Assembly (NCBI GenBank): GCA_900556345.1
Contig: USOM01000083.1
Coordinates: 1 to 5,152, forward strand
DNA from: an uncultured Clostridium sp.
GTDB lineage: Bacteria; Bacillota; Clostridia; TANB77; CAG-508
DNA: 5,152 nt
Direction of reading: 5' to 3'
Shown piece by piece: positions 1-5,099 of the stretch (positions are counted from its first letter, which is position 1; every line of letters starts with the position of its first letter). The notes under the pieces were generated by a model. That model was given only the letters and a program-made list of their open reading frames with translations, was not told the DNA's origin and searched no databases. The translations under genes were made by a program, and so were the position numbers.

Positions 1-1074
1 CTAAATTTTGATGCATCATATATTGGTCCAGAATTAACTGTTCCTTCTATGTAATTTTCATAGTATTTGTATTCATTTGTCATATTAACCTCGCTTAACA
101 ATCCATAATTATATGTAGCTGTTGCTGAACTTTGACTTAATTTTACTCCCTTTTCTACAGTTCCATATTTCCACGGTTCATTTAATATTATCTTATTTTC
201 TTTTAAATCAAAGTTATTTTCTCCATCTAATAAATCAAAATATACATTTCTTGAATACGTTAATTCAGGATATTCATAACCTGTTGAATCTTTATAATTC
301 CAAAATATTAATCCACTATTTATTCCACCTTTTAGATTTTCTATATTAAATCCTGTTAAATCGTTTACATATATTTCAGTATCTCCGTTTTTTAAGTCTT
401 TTTCTAAATATGTTAAAGAGTTTTCTTTATATAAGTAATTTGATGCCGTTATCTCTTTTCTATCTATGTCATATTCTATAATTCCTGCATAATAAACTGA
501 CTTTTTATTATTAGTTTTTGCCATCATAGATTGATAATATCTTTTATTTGTATTAACTTCTATAAAATCTGTTGTAACCGCTCCCTGACGATCCGAACTA
601 GAAGTCATAGAAAAGCTTCCATTTTTAAATTCCCAGTCTTCAAAATTCTTATTACCATTTTCTGCAAACCCATTATTTACAAGATTTTCACTTTTAGTCC
701 ATACGTATGAACCATCTTTTTTCATAACCAAAATTCTTCCATCTACTTTAGCAATAAATTGTATTTCATTAGATGGATTTTCTTCAATTATCTTTATATC
801 TCCTAAATCTTGATCCTCCTTTTCACAAAAATCTTTGAAACTCAAATTACTATCCATTGCTTTCTCAATATTATAACTTGCAATTGCCATCTGAATTTTT
901 TCTGTAGTACTCGCATTTTTCGTTTTATTTACTGCCTCCGTTGCCCTATTTAAAATTCCATTTTGTCCTGTTAACATTGAAACACTAACTCCGTGCTAAA
1001 ATTAATATTACAATTATTGTTACAACCAAAGCTATCAACGTTATTCCTAATTCTTTTTTCATTTTTAACTTCAT
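1..1074 (-). CDS. Pilin-like surface protein with internal +1 frameshift (pilin-1), 3' end beyond window
   Basis: The start is ATG at 1074, preceded by GAGGAG (1082-1087) with a 7-base spacer. The leader reads MKLKMKKELG followed by ITLIALVVTIIVILILA, a prepilin-like N-terminus: a short basic head, Gly10 as probable processing site, then one hydrophobic helix. The zero frame ends at TAG (985-987) after 29 codons. Skipping C993 gives GVSVSMLTGQNGILNRA, the normal continuation of this family, and that frame is open to position 1, so about 357 residues are visible. Residues 28-60 look helical, and 100-140 hold a short beta-rich stretch (AKVDGRILVMKKDGSYVWT). From about 150 onward the ectodomain has patterns such as GYEYPELTYSRN (265-276) and KYGTVEKGVKLSQSS, reminiscent of phage tail-fibre or adhesin modules. 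Position +5 of the mature helix is Ala, not the Glu of classical type IV pilins. The divergent XRE gene probably controls it. Identification as a pilin-like surface protein is firm; assembly into a pilus is not shown. Confidence 0.8.
988..998 (-). other. Putative programmed +1 frameshift site in pilin-1 (GCA C GGA)
   Basis: On the minus strand the site reads TTA GCA CGG AGT TAG in the zero frame and TTA GCA (C) GGA GTT AGT in the +1 frame. The extra base is C993. The zero-frame CGG is followed one codon later by a TAG stop. The +1 frame restores the LILA-GVS sequence expected for this leader. The Ala codon cannot re-pair well in +1 (CAC), so a shift would rely on the Gly tRNA reading GGA out of frame while CGG waits, as in the yeast Ty3 type of shift. 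A real mutation or a sequencing error is the alternative, but the second gene has the same insertion at the same place. Confidence 0.65.
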
Positions 1075-1119
1075 ATAAACTCTCCTCATTTCTTTTGTTA
1101 TTTCAATATCGATGAATAC

Positions 1120-1141
1120 TTATTGCGATATTTCGCAATAA
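1120..1141. promoter_or_regulatory. Operator O1, inverted repeat TTATTGCGA-N4-TCGCAATAA
   Basis: There are 9-base perfect arms (1120-1128 and 1133-1141) around TATT. The repeat lies immediately downstream of the pilin-1 -10 box (1141-1146, sharing one base), where transcription would start, so a bound protein should block initiation. The core TTGCGA-N4-TCGCAA recurs at 1178-1193, which marks it as a specific binding site. The probable ligand is the XRE protein encoded next door. The role is inferred from position and repetition. Confidence 0.75.
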
Positions 1142-1169
1142 TTATATTATACTTAATCATTAATGTCAA
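1141..1169 (-). promoter_or_regulatory. Consensus sigma-A promoter of pilin-1
   Basis: On the minus strand TTGACA (1164-1169) and TATAAT (1141-1146) are separated by 17 bases, a perfect match to the vegetative consensus. The expected start is near 1134, inside operator O1, leaving a leader of about 60 bases before the ATG at 1074. Such a strong promoter directly overlapped by an operator fits a gene that is kept off by a repressor and expressed strongly when released. Confidence 0.85.
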
Positions 1170-1177
1170 TCATTTTA

Positions 1178-1193
1178 TTGCGATTTGTCGCAA
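1178..1193. promoter_or_regulatory. Operator O2, inverted repeat TTGCGA-N4-TCGCAA
   Basis: Six-base perfect arms (1178-1183 and 1188-1193) surround TTTG. The centre is 55 bp from that of O1. O2 lies 8 bp upstream of the pilin-1 -35 box and also at the -35 region of the regulator's own promoter (-10 at 1215-1220), so one protein could repress both divergent genes. The two sites suggest cooperative binding or autoregulation; this is inference. Confidence 0.7.
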
Positions 1194-1212
1194 ATATTTA
1201 ATTTCTAATTCT

Positions 1213-1220
1213 GCTATAAT
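1213..1220 (+). promoter_or_regulatory. Extended -10 promoter of the XRE regulator gene
   Basis: TG at 1212-1213, one base, then TATAAT at 1215-1220 form an extended -10 element. The hexamer 17 bases upstream (AAATAT, 1192-1197) is a poor -35 box and touches operator O2. The expected start is near 1227, giving a leader of about 20 bases with the ribosome binding site GAGGTG at 1236-1241. A weak, operator-linked promoter fits an autoregulated repressor. Confidence 0.65.
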
Positions 1221-1245
1221 TTTCTTGTAAGAAAAGAGGTGTATT

Positions 1246-1488
1246 ATGCAACTTTCGGAAGCAATTCAACAACGAATAATAAATCTTTGTAAAGAAAAAA
1301 ATATCACTTTAAATAAGTTAGCAACTAACTCTGGTTTGCCTTATTCCACTGTATTTAGTATCTTTTACGGAAAAAGTAAAAGTCCCAAACTTGCAACTAT
1401 TTTGCATATTTGCGAGGGACTTGATATAGAATTAGCTGATTTTTTTGAAGATTCGTTATTTCACGACGTTCAATTTGAAGATGAATAA
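1246..1488 (+). CDS. Small XRE-family helix-turn-helix regulator
   Basis: This 80-residue protein consists almost entirely of one Cro/C1-type helix-turn-helix domain. Helix 1 is about residues 5-18. The HTH pair is about TLNKLATNSG (21-30) and PYSTVFSIFYG (32-42). SPKLATILHICEGLDIELADFF (46-67) follows the usual HTH_3 ending. The C-terminal tail (67-80) is acidic. There is no effector-binding or peptidase domain, so the signal it senses is not visible. GAGGTG lies 4 bases before the ATG (GAGG 6 bases before). It is transcribed away from pilin-1, and two TTGCGA-N4-TCGCAA operators lie between the two starts. The most likely job is repressing pilin-1 and itself. It converges on the tcdA-type gene and shares a terminator with it. 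The fold assignment is secure; the targets are inferred. Confidence 0.92.
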   Translation: MQLSEAIQQRIINLCKEKNITLNKLATNSGLPYSTVFSIFYGKSKSPKLATILHICEGLDIELADFFEDSLFHDVQFEDE

Positions 1489-1524
1489 AAGCAATTACCT
1501 AAAAAATTAAGTAATTGCTTTTTT
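1487..1524. terminator. Bidirectional rho-independent terminator between XRE gene and tcdA
   Basis: A 12-bp perfect stem (1487-1498 with 1511-1522) starts inside the XRE stop codon. The 12-base loop can pair further. On the plus strand it runs into six T (1519-1524); on the minus strand it runs into TTTT from the A-run at 1487-1490. It therefore can end both convergent genes, and it finishes one base before the tcdA stop codon. Confidence 0.88.
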
Positions 1525-2280
1525 CTAAATTCCTACAATCTCTCTAACAATCTCCCCTGCGATCATAAGACCTGCAACAGAAGGTACAAAAGAAATACTA
1601 CCTGGAACTTGATTTCTAATAGTACATTTTCTAGCAGTTCCTGGAGGACAAATACAATTAGTCTTACAACTGCTTTCACTATTATCATCTGGTTTAATAG
1701 GTTCCTCCTTAGAATAAATAACCTTTAAGCTATCTATATTTCTTTTTCTTAGTTCCTTTCTCATAACTTTAGCAAGAGGACATATACTAGTTTTATAAAT
1801 ATCTGTAATTTCAAATTTTGATGGATCAAGTTTATTTCCTGTTCCCATAGCTGAAATTATTGGAATGTCGATTTTTTTACAATTTTGAACTAATTCTATT
1901 TTCGCTGTAACTGTATCTATACAATCAACAACATAAGTTAAATCTTTAGTTAAAATATTGGATTCAGAGCCTGGCATATAAAATTCTTGAAATGTTTCTA
2001 CATTTGCTTTTGGGTTTATTTCTAAAATTCTTTCTTTTGCAACTTCTACTTTATATTTTCCAATAGTTTTTCTGGTAGCTATAATTTGTCTGTTTAGGTT
2101 TGTTAGGCATATTTTGTCATCATCTATTAATACAAAGCTTCCAACTCCAGCTCTAACTAGTCCTTCCATTACAAATGAACCTACTCCGCCTAGTCCGAAT
2201 ATTGCAACTTTTGCATTTTGCAAACTTTTTATTCCTTCTTTTCCTATTAATAATTCTGTTCTTGAAAATTGATTTAACAT
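1525..2280 (-). CDS. tcdA: tRNA threonylcarbamoyladenosine dehydratase (TcdA/CsdL, ThiF/E1-like)
   Basis: This 251-residue protein belongs to the ThiF/MoeB/E1-like fold and closely matches the TcdA pattern. It opens with FSRTELLIGKEG, followed by the nucleotide-binding loop GLGGVGS (29-35), IDDD (52-55), NLNRQ (61-65) with the arginine finger R64, and VVDCID (117-122). It ends with QVPGSISFVPSVAG. TcdA uses ATP to cyclise t6A at position 37 of ANN-decoding tRNAs to ct6A, a cytoplasmic housekeeping modification. Cysteines 205, 209, 211 and 219 form a cluster in the late insertion, perhaps a metal site. The length is normal. The start ATG at 2280 follows AAAGGA with about 8 bases spacing, and an own promoter lies upstream. 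All arginine codons here are AGA. The symbol refers to the tRNA enzyme, not to clostridial toxin A. Confidence 0.93.
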   Translation of the reverse strand: MLNQFSRTELLIGKEGIKSLQNAKVAIFGLGGVGSFVMEGLVRAGVGSFVLIDDDKICLTNLNRQIIATRKTIGKYKVEVAKERILEINPKANVETFQEFYMPGSESNILTKDLTYVVDCIDTVTAKIELVQNCKKIDIPIISAMGTGNKLDPSKFEITDIYKTSICPLAKVMRKELRKRNIDSLKVIYSKEEPIKPDDNSESSCKTNCICPPGTARKCTIRNQVPGSISFVPSVAGLMIAGEIVREIVGI

Positions 2281-2309
2281 TTTTGTATTCCTTTCACTTG
2301 ATTTTCTGT

Positions 2310-2486
2310 TTAATTATAGCATCTTCTTTTATATATTGGCAAGTTTTTTAGAATATTGTGTTTTATTTTTTGTGCAAGTGAAATTTTTTCATATTTGTTT
2401 TCTTGTTTATTTATATATTTAGCTTCCTCATCATAATTGTTTCTTCTATCTAATAAAACATAATTTATTTTATTTTTTTCTTTCAA
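2310..2486 (-). CDS. Doubtful 58-residue reading frame, possible gene remnant
   Basis: A TTG at 2486 opens 58 codons ending at TAA (2310-2312). The peptide is hydrophilic and lysine-rich (for example LDRRNNYDEEAKYIN and SLAQKIKHNILKNLPIYKR), with a residue mix that looks protein-like for such AT-rich DNA. Against it, there is no ribosome binding site, an in-frame stop lies three codons upstream of the TTG, there is no ATG start, and its end coincides with the tcdA -10 box. It may be the decayed tail of a lost gene or chance. I recognise no family. Confidence 0.2.
   Translation of the reverse strand: MKEKNKINYVLLDRRNNYDEEAKYINKQENKYEKISLAQKIKHNILKNLPIYKRRCYN
2313..2342 (-). promoter_or_regulatory. 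Sigma-A promoter of tcdA
   Basis: On the minus strand TTGCCA (2337-2342) and TATAAT (2313-2318) are 18 bases apart, and the -10 is extended (TGC before TATAAT). The expected start is near 2306, about 25 bases before the ATG, with the ribosome binding site AAAGGA between them. The gene is thus transcribed independently of pilin-2 upstream. Confidence 0.85.
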
Positions 2487-2501
2487 ATTATATTACTAAT
2501 A

Positions 2502-2536
2502 TTTACCTGTCCGACCGCAAGGGGCGGACAGGTAGA
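2502..2536. repeat. GC-rich hairpin downstream of the pilin-2 variable region
   Basis: ACCTGTCCG (2505-2513) pairs perfectly with CGGACAGGT (2525-2533). After one A/G mismatch CC/GG pairs continue inward, and three weaker pairs extend outward. It stands out as a GC island in very AT-rich DNA, 36 bases after the pilin-2 stop. Neither strand has a proper T-run after it, so it is a poor intrinsic terminator. GC-rich hairpins or cruciforms just after the variable region promote homing in known DGRs (Bordetella phage BPP-1), which would suit its position. A REP-type dispersed palindrome is the main alternative. Confidence 0.6.
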
Positions 2537-2571
2537 GCTTTTATTTCCAATTCTTGTTTCATTTCCTTAAT

Positions 2572-3703
2572 CTAGTTTACTGTATATCCACTTGTTGCAT
2601 TTCCGCTTAAGAGGCTAGAGCTTAGAGAAACTACGGGGAACAACGCAAACGAGTCATTGTTGCTGTCAGTGTCCGAGTTGTACATATAGTAAGCGTTCAC
2701 ATCACCGCTACGCACGTAGCGCATATAGAAGTTGCAATAGCTTGAGCCAGCATTGACGCAGCGCGAAGCCAACCAATAATCTTTACTTGTTTTTATTAGT
2801 AAATCATAATAATTTGTTCCTCCTTCTACTGTTCTAAACGCTGTTTGCATATATGCATTATCTTTATACCAATATGTTTGATATGGTTGTATACTTGTTG
2901 AAGCATTTAATATTCCATTTAACGCTCCACCATCTGTTTTTTCTATAAAGTTTGTTTGCTCACTCATTCCTAATCCTGTTGTTTTTTTATTTTCATTTAT
3001 TACACTTAGTTTTTCCTCTGCATATATCACTGGATAATATTTACTACTTGTATATGCTGACGATACTTGATTTTCATATTTCGCTGCATTTGCATATAAA
3101 TGTGCCTCTTTCAATTTTTCTTCCAACATATATTTTTCAATATCTTCTATATTCAAACTCCTTGCCGTTATTCCATTACCTGTATTTCCATATAAACTAC
3201 TACAAGCATCATTTAACAATTTAACTCCATTATTATACCCTTGAGCCTGTCCTAAATAAACAGTTCCTTCTGTTGGCTGAGTTGGTACTAATTCAACTTT
3301 TCCATTTTCTATTGATAAAACTTTCCATTCTGTTAAATTAAAAGCTTCTCCACTTGCACTATTTAATGTCACATCGTCTGTTCCTTCTGTTTTTTCAGTT
3401 GAACAATATTTAGCTTGCCAATTATATGTCCCACTTGGTGAATATGTTACTGTTGAACCTACTTTTAATCCTTCTGGTATTTTACCTGTATATTGATTTA
3501 TCACACTTTCATATCCTTGCAATTTTTCTTCTTCATCTTTTTGTGCTACTCCTGTTTTTTCTTTTGCTTCTGCTGCTCTATTTAATATTCCATTTTGCCC
3601 TGTTAGCATAGATATACTTACACCGAGCTAAAATTAAAAGTACAATGATGGTTACGACTAAAGCAATTAGTGTTATACCACTGTTATTTGCATTTTTTCT
3701 CAT
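2572..3703 (-). CDS. Pilin-like surface protein with +1 frameshift and hypervariable lectin-like C-terminus (pilin-2)
   Basis: The start is ATG at 3703 with AAGGAG (3715-3720) 11 bases upstream. The leader MRKNANNSG-ITLIALVVTIIVLLILA is a prepilin-like signal with one membrane helix. The zero frame stops at TAG (3578-3580) after 41 codons. Skipping C3625 joins it to GVSISMLTGQNGILNRA and a 350-codon open frame, giving 376 residues in all. Residues about 40-75 are helical and charged. WKVLSIENGKVELVPTQP (about 126-143), then GYNNGVKLLNDACSSLYGN and ITARSLNIEDIEKYM, is a module seen with formylglycine-enzyme/C-type-lectin-like domains of Clostridia. The end, WLASR (310-314) to FPVVSL (355-360), is a GC-richer block resembling a DGR variable region. 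Pilin position +5 is Ala rather than Glu. The protein probably displays a binding tip at the cell surface; the ligand is unknown. The ATG at 3609 would remove the leader and lacks a ribosome binding site, so I reject it as the start. Confidence 0.82.
2590..2775 (-). other. Candidate DGR variable region in pilin-2
   Basis: By hand count, 2581-2760 holds 83 G+C of 180 (about 46%), against 38 of 120 (about 32%) at 2821-2940 within the same gene. The change is abrupt near the WLASR codons. The encoded segment is rich in Tyr, Asn, Asp, Ser and Gly between the fixed ends WLASR and FPVVSL, as in lectin-type DGR targets. Many codons (TGC, GGC, TAT, CGC, TAC, CGT, GAT, GAC) are reachable from an AAC or AAT template by changing only A, the DGR hallmark. 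No template repeat or reverse transcriptase is in the window, so mobility now is unproven. An imported or recombined block is the alternative. Confidence 0.65.
3620..3630 (-). other. Putative programmed +1 frameshift site in pilin-2 (GCT C GGT)
   Basis: On the minus strand the zero frame reads TTA GCT CGG TGT AAG and the +1 frame TTA GCT (C) GGT GTA AGT. The extra base is C3625. The zero frame continues with CKYIYANRAKWNIK and stops at 3578-3580. The position relative to the protein (LILA before GVS) is identical to pilin-1, and the bases around it share the pattern ATTTTAGCNCGGNGTNAGT. No internal Shine-Dalgarno-like stimulator of the prfB kind and no clear downstream hairpin is seen. Confidence 0.65.
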
Positions 3704-4080
3704 TTTAAAATTTACTCCTTTCAATTTTCATTCAAAGGCATACATAGTAATAAATTTTTTTTCTTAAAAACTACACCTTTTGTAAAAACATTTTATATCT
3801 TTAGTAGATACGTTTATTTTAATTTTACCATCATAGTTGCTTTAGTTCAACATTTCACATTAAATGTAACACAAAAGAAAAACCGCTGTCATATCATTGC
3901 TTTTTACGTATTTTTATTAATTATTTTCAATCTCTGTGACATTTTATATGTATTTATATTTATGTGTTTTTTGTAACATTTATTGTATACTTTTAAATTA
4001 AATTCTTTCTCTAATAAAAAAACTTAAGTGCTAGTTTCATTTTGATTACCACCTTCCTCTTCATATTGGCTATATTGTAC
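3704..4080. other. Non-coding gap upstream of pilin-2
   Basis: No convincing gene lies here on either strand. It holds the pilin-2 ribosome binding site (3715-3720), a leader of roughly 110 bases, and the promoter at 3822-3850. Farther upstream are three similar octamers, TGTAACAC (3865-3872), TGTGACAT (3935-3942) and TGTAACAT (3972-3979), and a short palindrome around ACATTAAATGT (3857-3867). These could be regulator sites, but in such AT-rich DNA they may be chance. The rest is featureless. Confidence 0.5.
3822..3850 (-). promoter_or_regulatory. Sigma-A promoter of pilin-2
   Basis: On the minus strand TTGAAC (3845-3850) and TAAAAT (3822-3827) are exactly 17 bases apart, and the -10 is extended by TGG. 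The expected start is near 3815, leaving a long AT-rich leader before the ATG at 3703. There is no copy of the TTGCGA-N4-TCGCAA operator here, so pilin-2 appears not to share the XRE control of pilin-1. Confidence 0.75.
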
Positions 4081-4123
4081 TAAAAAAATAGAAAATAGCA
4101 ATGATTTTTGCTAGTTTCTATTT
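4081..4123 (-). terminator. Rho-independent terminator of the transglutaminase-like gene
   Basis: A 16-bp stem with one mismatch (4086-4101 with 4108-4123) and a 6-base loop begins 7 bases after the stop codon at 4131. On the minus strand it is followed by a T-run (from the A-run at 4082-4088). It separates this gene from pilin-2. Confidence 0.88.
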
Positions 4124-4130
4124 AATAAAT

Positions 4131-5084
4131 TCATCTTCCATCCGCTTCCAAATTCTTCTTTCTAAGTACCTGTTTCAATCCTTGCACTCCTTGCATATTA
4201 ACCCATCCATCTAAAATAAAATCCGCAAACTCCTTCAAATTCTTCTTTTCATACATATTCTTTTCCTCTGAAAATAAATATATATCAGGGCCACCCTTAC
4301 CTTCTACTAAAACACCCAATTTATAAATTCTTTTTCCATCAATATCTTTATAACAATCAATTATATGAATTTTATTACTTTCACCTGCAGAAAACAAAAG
4401 TCCATCTCGTCCATTGCCTCCAAGCATATCTTCCATTCTCCATCTTCTATCTGCATAACCCATTTGCTCATCAGAATATGCTTCTAGCTCCTCTAAAACA
4501 AATTGCACTCTTTGTCTAAAATCGGATATAAAATTCATATTAATTCTTATCAAATCTAAATATTCATCTGTATACCAAATATTTTTTGATACATATCCTA
4601 TTTTCTTATCAATTTGGTCTAAATCCCATCTGCTTACTATTGTTTTTAACGGATCATCTGCTTGAACTCCAAAATATTTTGTTCTTAAATGTGCCTTTAT
4701 ATTTCTCATATCTTCTTGTAAATCAAAAATATACGTTTTTCCGTCTTTGGCTTTTAATATATTGTATACATGTGGATATTTTCTACTGTCACTATCATCA
4801 ACTATAGTTTTTAAATTTATCCCAAGGCTATTCATTATATGTTCATACATCTTCGCTAGTGTTTTACAAATAATAACGTTATTTTCTAAACCTTCCTCTA
4901 TTCCATCTAAGGTTCCACTCTTATGATATATTTTTTGTTTAGATTTTGTATTTCCAAATGAAAAATCCAAGTCAAATGCAAATCTTTTTCCTAAATCAAT
5001 ATAAACATACCTTAATTTTTCAATATCATTAAGTCCTTGCGTTTCTTTTTTTACTTTTTCTATATATACTTCTAAATTGCTCAA
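4131..5084 (-). CDS. Transglutaminase-like cysteine enzyme (protease/transferase fold)
   Basis: This 317-residue protein has no signal peptide or membrane segment, so it is probably cytoplasmic. The N-terminal half shows the transglutaminase-like order Cys-His-Asp: Cys73 in NNVIICKTLAKMYEHIMNSLGI, His105 in YPHVYNIL, and Asp121 in KTYIFDL. Spacing and local hydrophobic patterns fit the papain-like core used by transglutaminases and related peptidases. Residues about 160-317 form a second region that I cannot assign (EYLDLIRINMNFISDF, GGNGRDGLLFSAGESNKI, GPDIYLFSEEKNMYEKK). The start is TTG at 5084, supported by AAGGAG (5093-5098) with 8 bases spacing and no competing ATG. The substrate and reaction direction (cross-linking, hydrolysis or deamidation) are unknown. 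It is a single-gene unit with its own terminator. Its promoter must lie beyond the palindrome at the window edge. Confidence 0.8.
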   Translation of the reverse strand: MSNLEVYIEKVKKETQGLNDIEKLRYVYIDLGKRFAFDLDFSFGNTKSKQKIYHKSGTLDGIEEGLENNVIICKTLAKMYEHIMNSLGINLKTIVDDSDSRKYPHVYNILKAKDGKTYIFDLQEDMRNIKAHLRTKYFGVQADDPLKTIVSRWDLDQIDKKIGYVSKNIWYTDEYLDLIRINMNFISDFRQRVQFVLEELEAYSDEQMGYADRRWRMEDMLGGNGRDGLLFSAGESNKIHIIDCYKDIDGKRIYKLGVLVEGKGGPDIYLFSEEKNMYEKKNLKEFADFILDGWVNMQGVQGLKQVLRKKNLEADGR

Positions 5085-5092
5085 TTGTATTG

Positions 5093-5098
5093 CTCCTT
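5093..5098 (-). promoter_or_regulatory. Ribosome binding site that fixes the TTG start
   Basis: AAGGAG on the minus strand lies 8 bases before TTG at 5084, an ideal distance. It is only one base away from the long palindrome at 5100-5152, so a folded leader hairpin would stack directly against the ribosome binding site. Confidence 0.8.
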
Positions 5099-5099
5099 T

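Noticed and set aside
122..349. Plus-strand reading frame of 75 codons opposite pilin-1
   Set aside because: It lies antisense to the coding frame of pilin-1, has no ribosome binding site, and its Leu/Ile/Phe-rich product is the usual shadow of AT-rich genes.
1..1074. Pilin-1 as an ordinary frameshifted pseudogene
   Set aside because: The downstream frame is open for 330 codons with normal codon use, the promoter is perfect, and the same shift recurs in a second gene. Decay would not be expected to look like this, though read errors cannot be excluded here.
2502..2536. GC hairpin as the terminator of pilin-2
   Set aside because: There is no T-run after the stem on the minus strand, so it is at best a weak intrinsic terminator.
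2503..2562. 19-residue frame after the pilin-2 stop (minus strand)
   Set aside because: The purine-rich stretch before its ATG is too close for a ribosome binding site, and the end of the frame is the hairpin itself. It contains an in-frame CGG but I do not consider it a gene.
2952..3224. Plus-strand reading frame of 90 codons opposite pilin-2
   Set aside because: It is antisense to the well-supported pilin-2 frame, rich in Leu, His and Tyr from complement bias, and has no start signals. The same holds for the frames at 3426-3611 and 4586-4807.
3607..3609. ATG at 3609 as the true start of pilin-2, and ATG at 977 for pilin-1
   Set aside because: These starts would discard a complete leader with its ribosome binding site and promoter. 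Pilin-2 has no ribosome binding site before 3609. Pilin-1 has only GGAG 11 bases before 977, which leaves internal re-initiation as a minor possibility.
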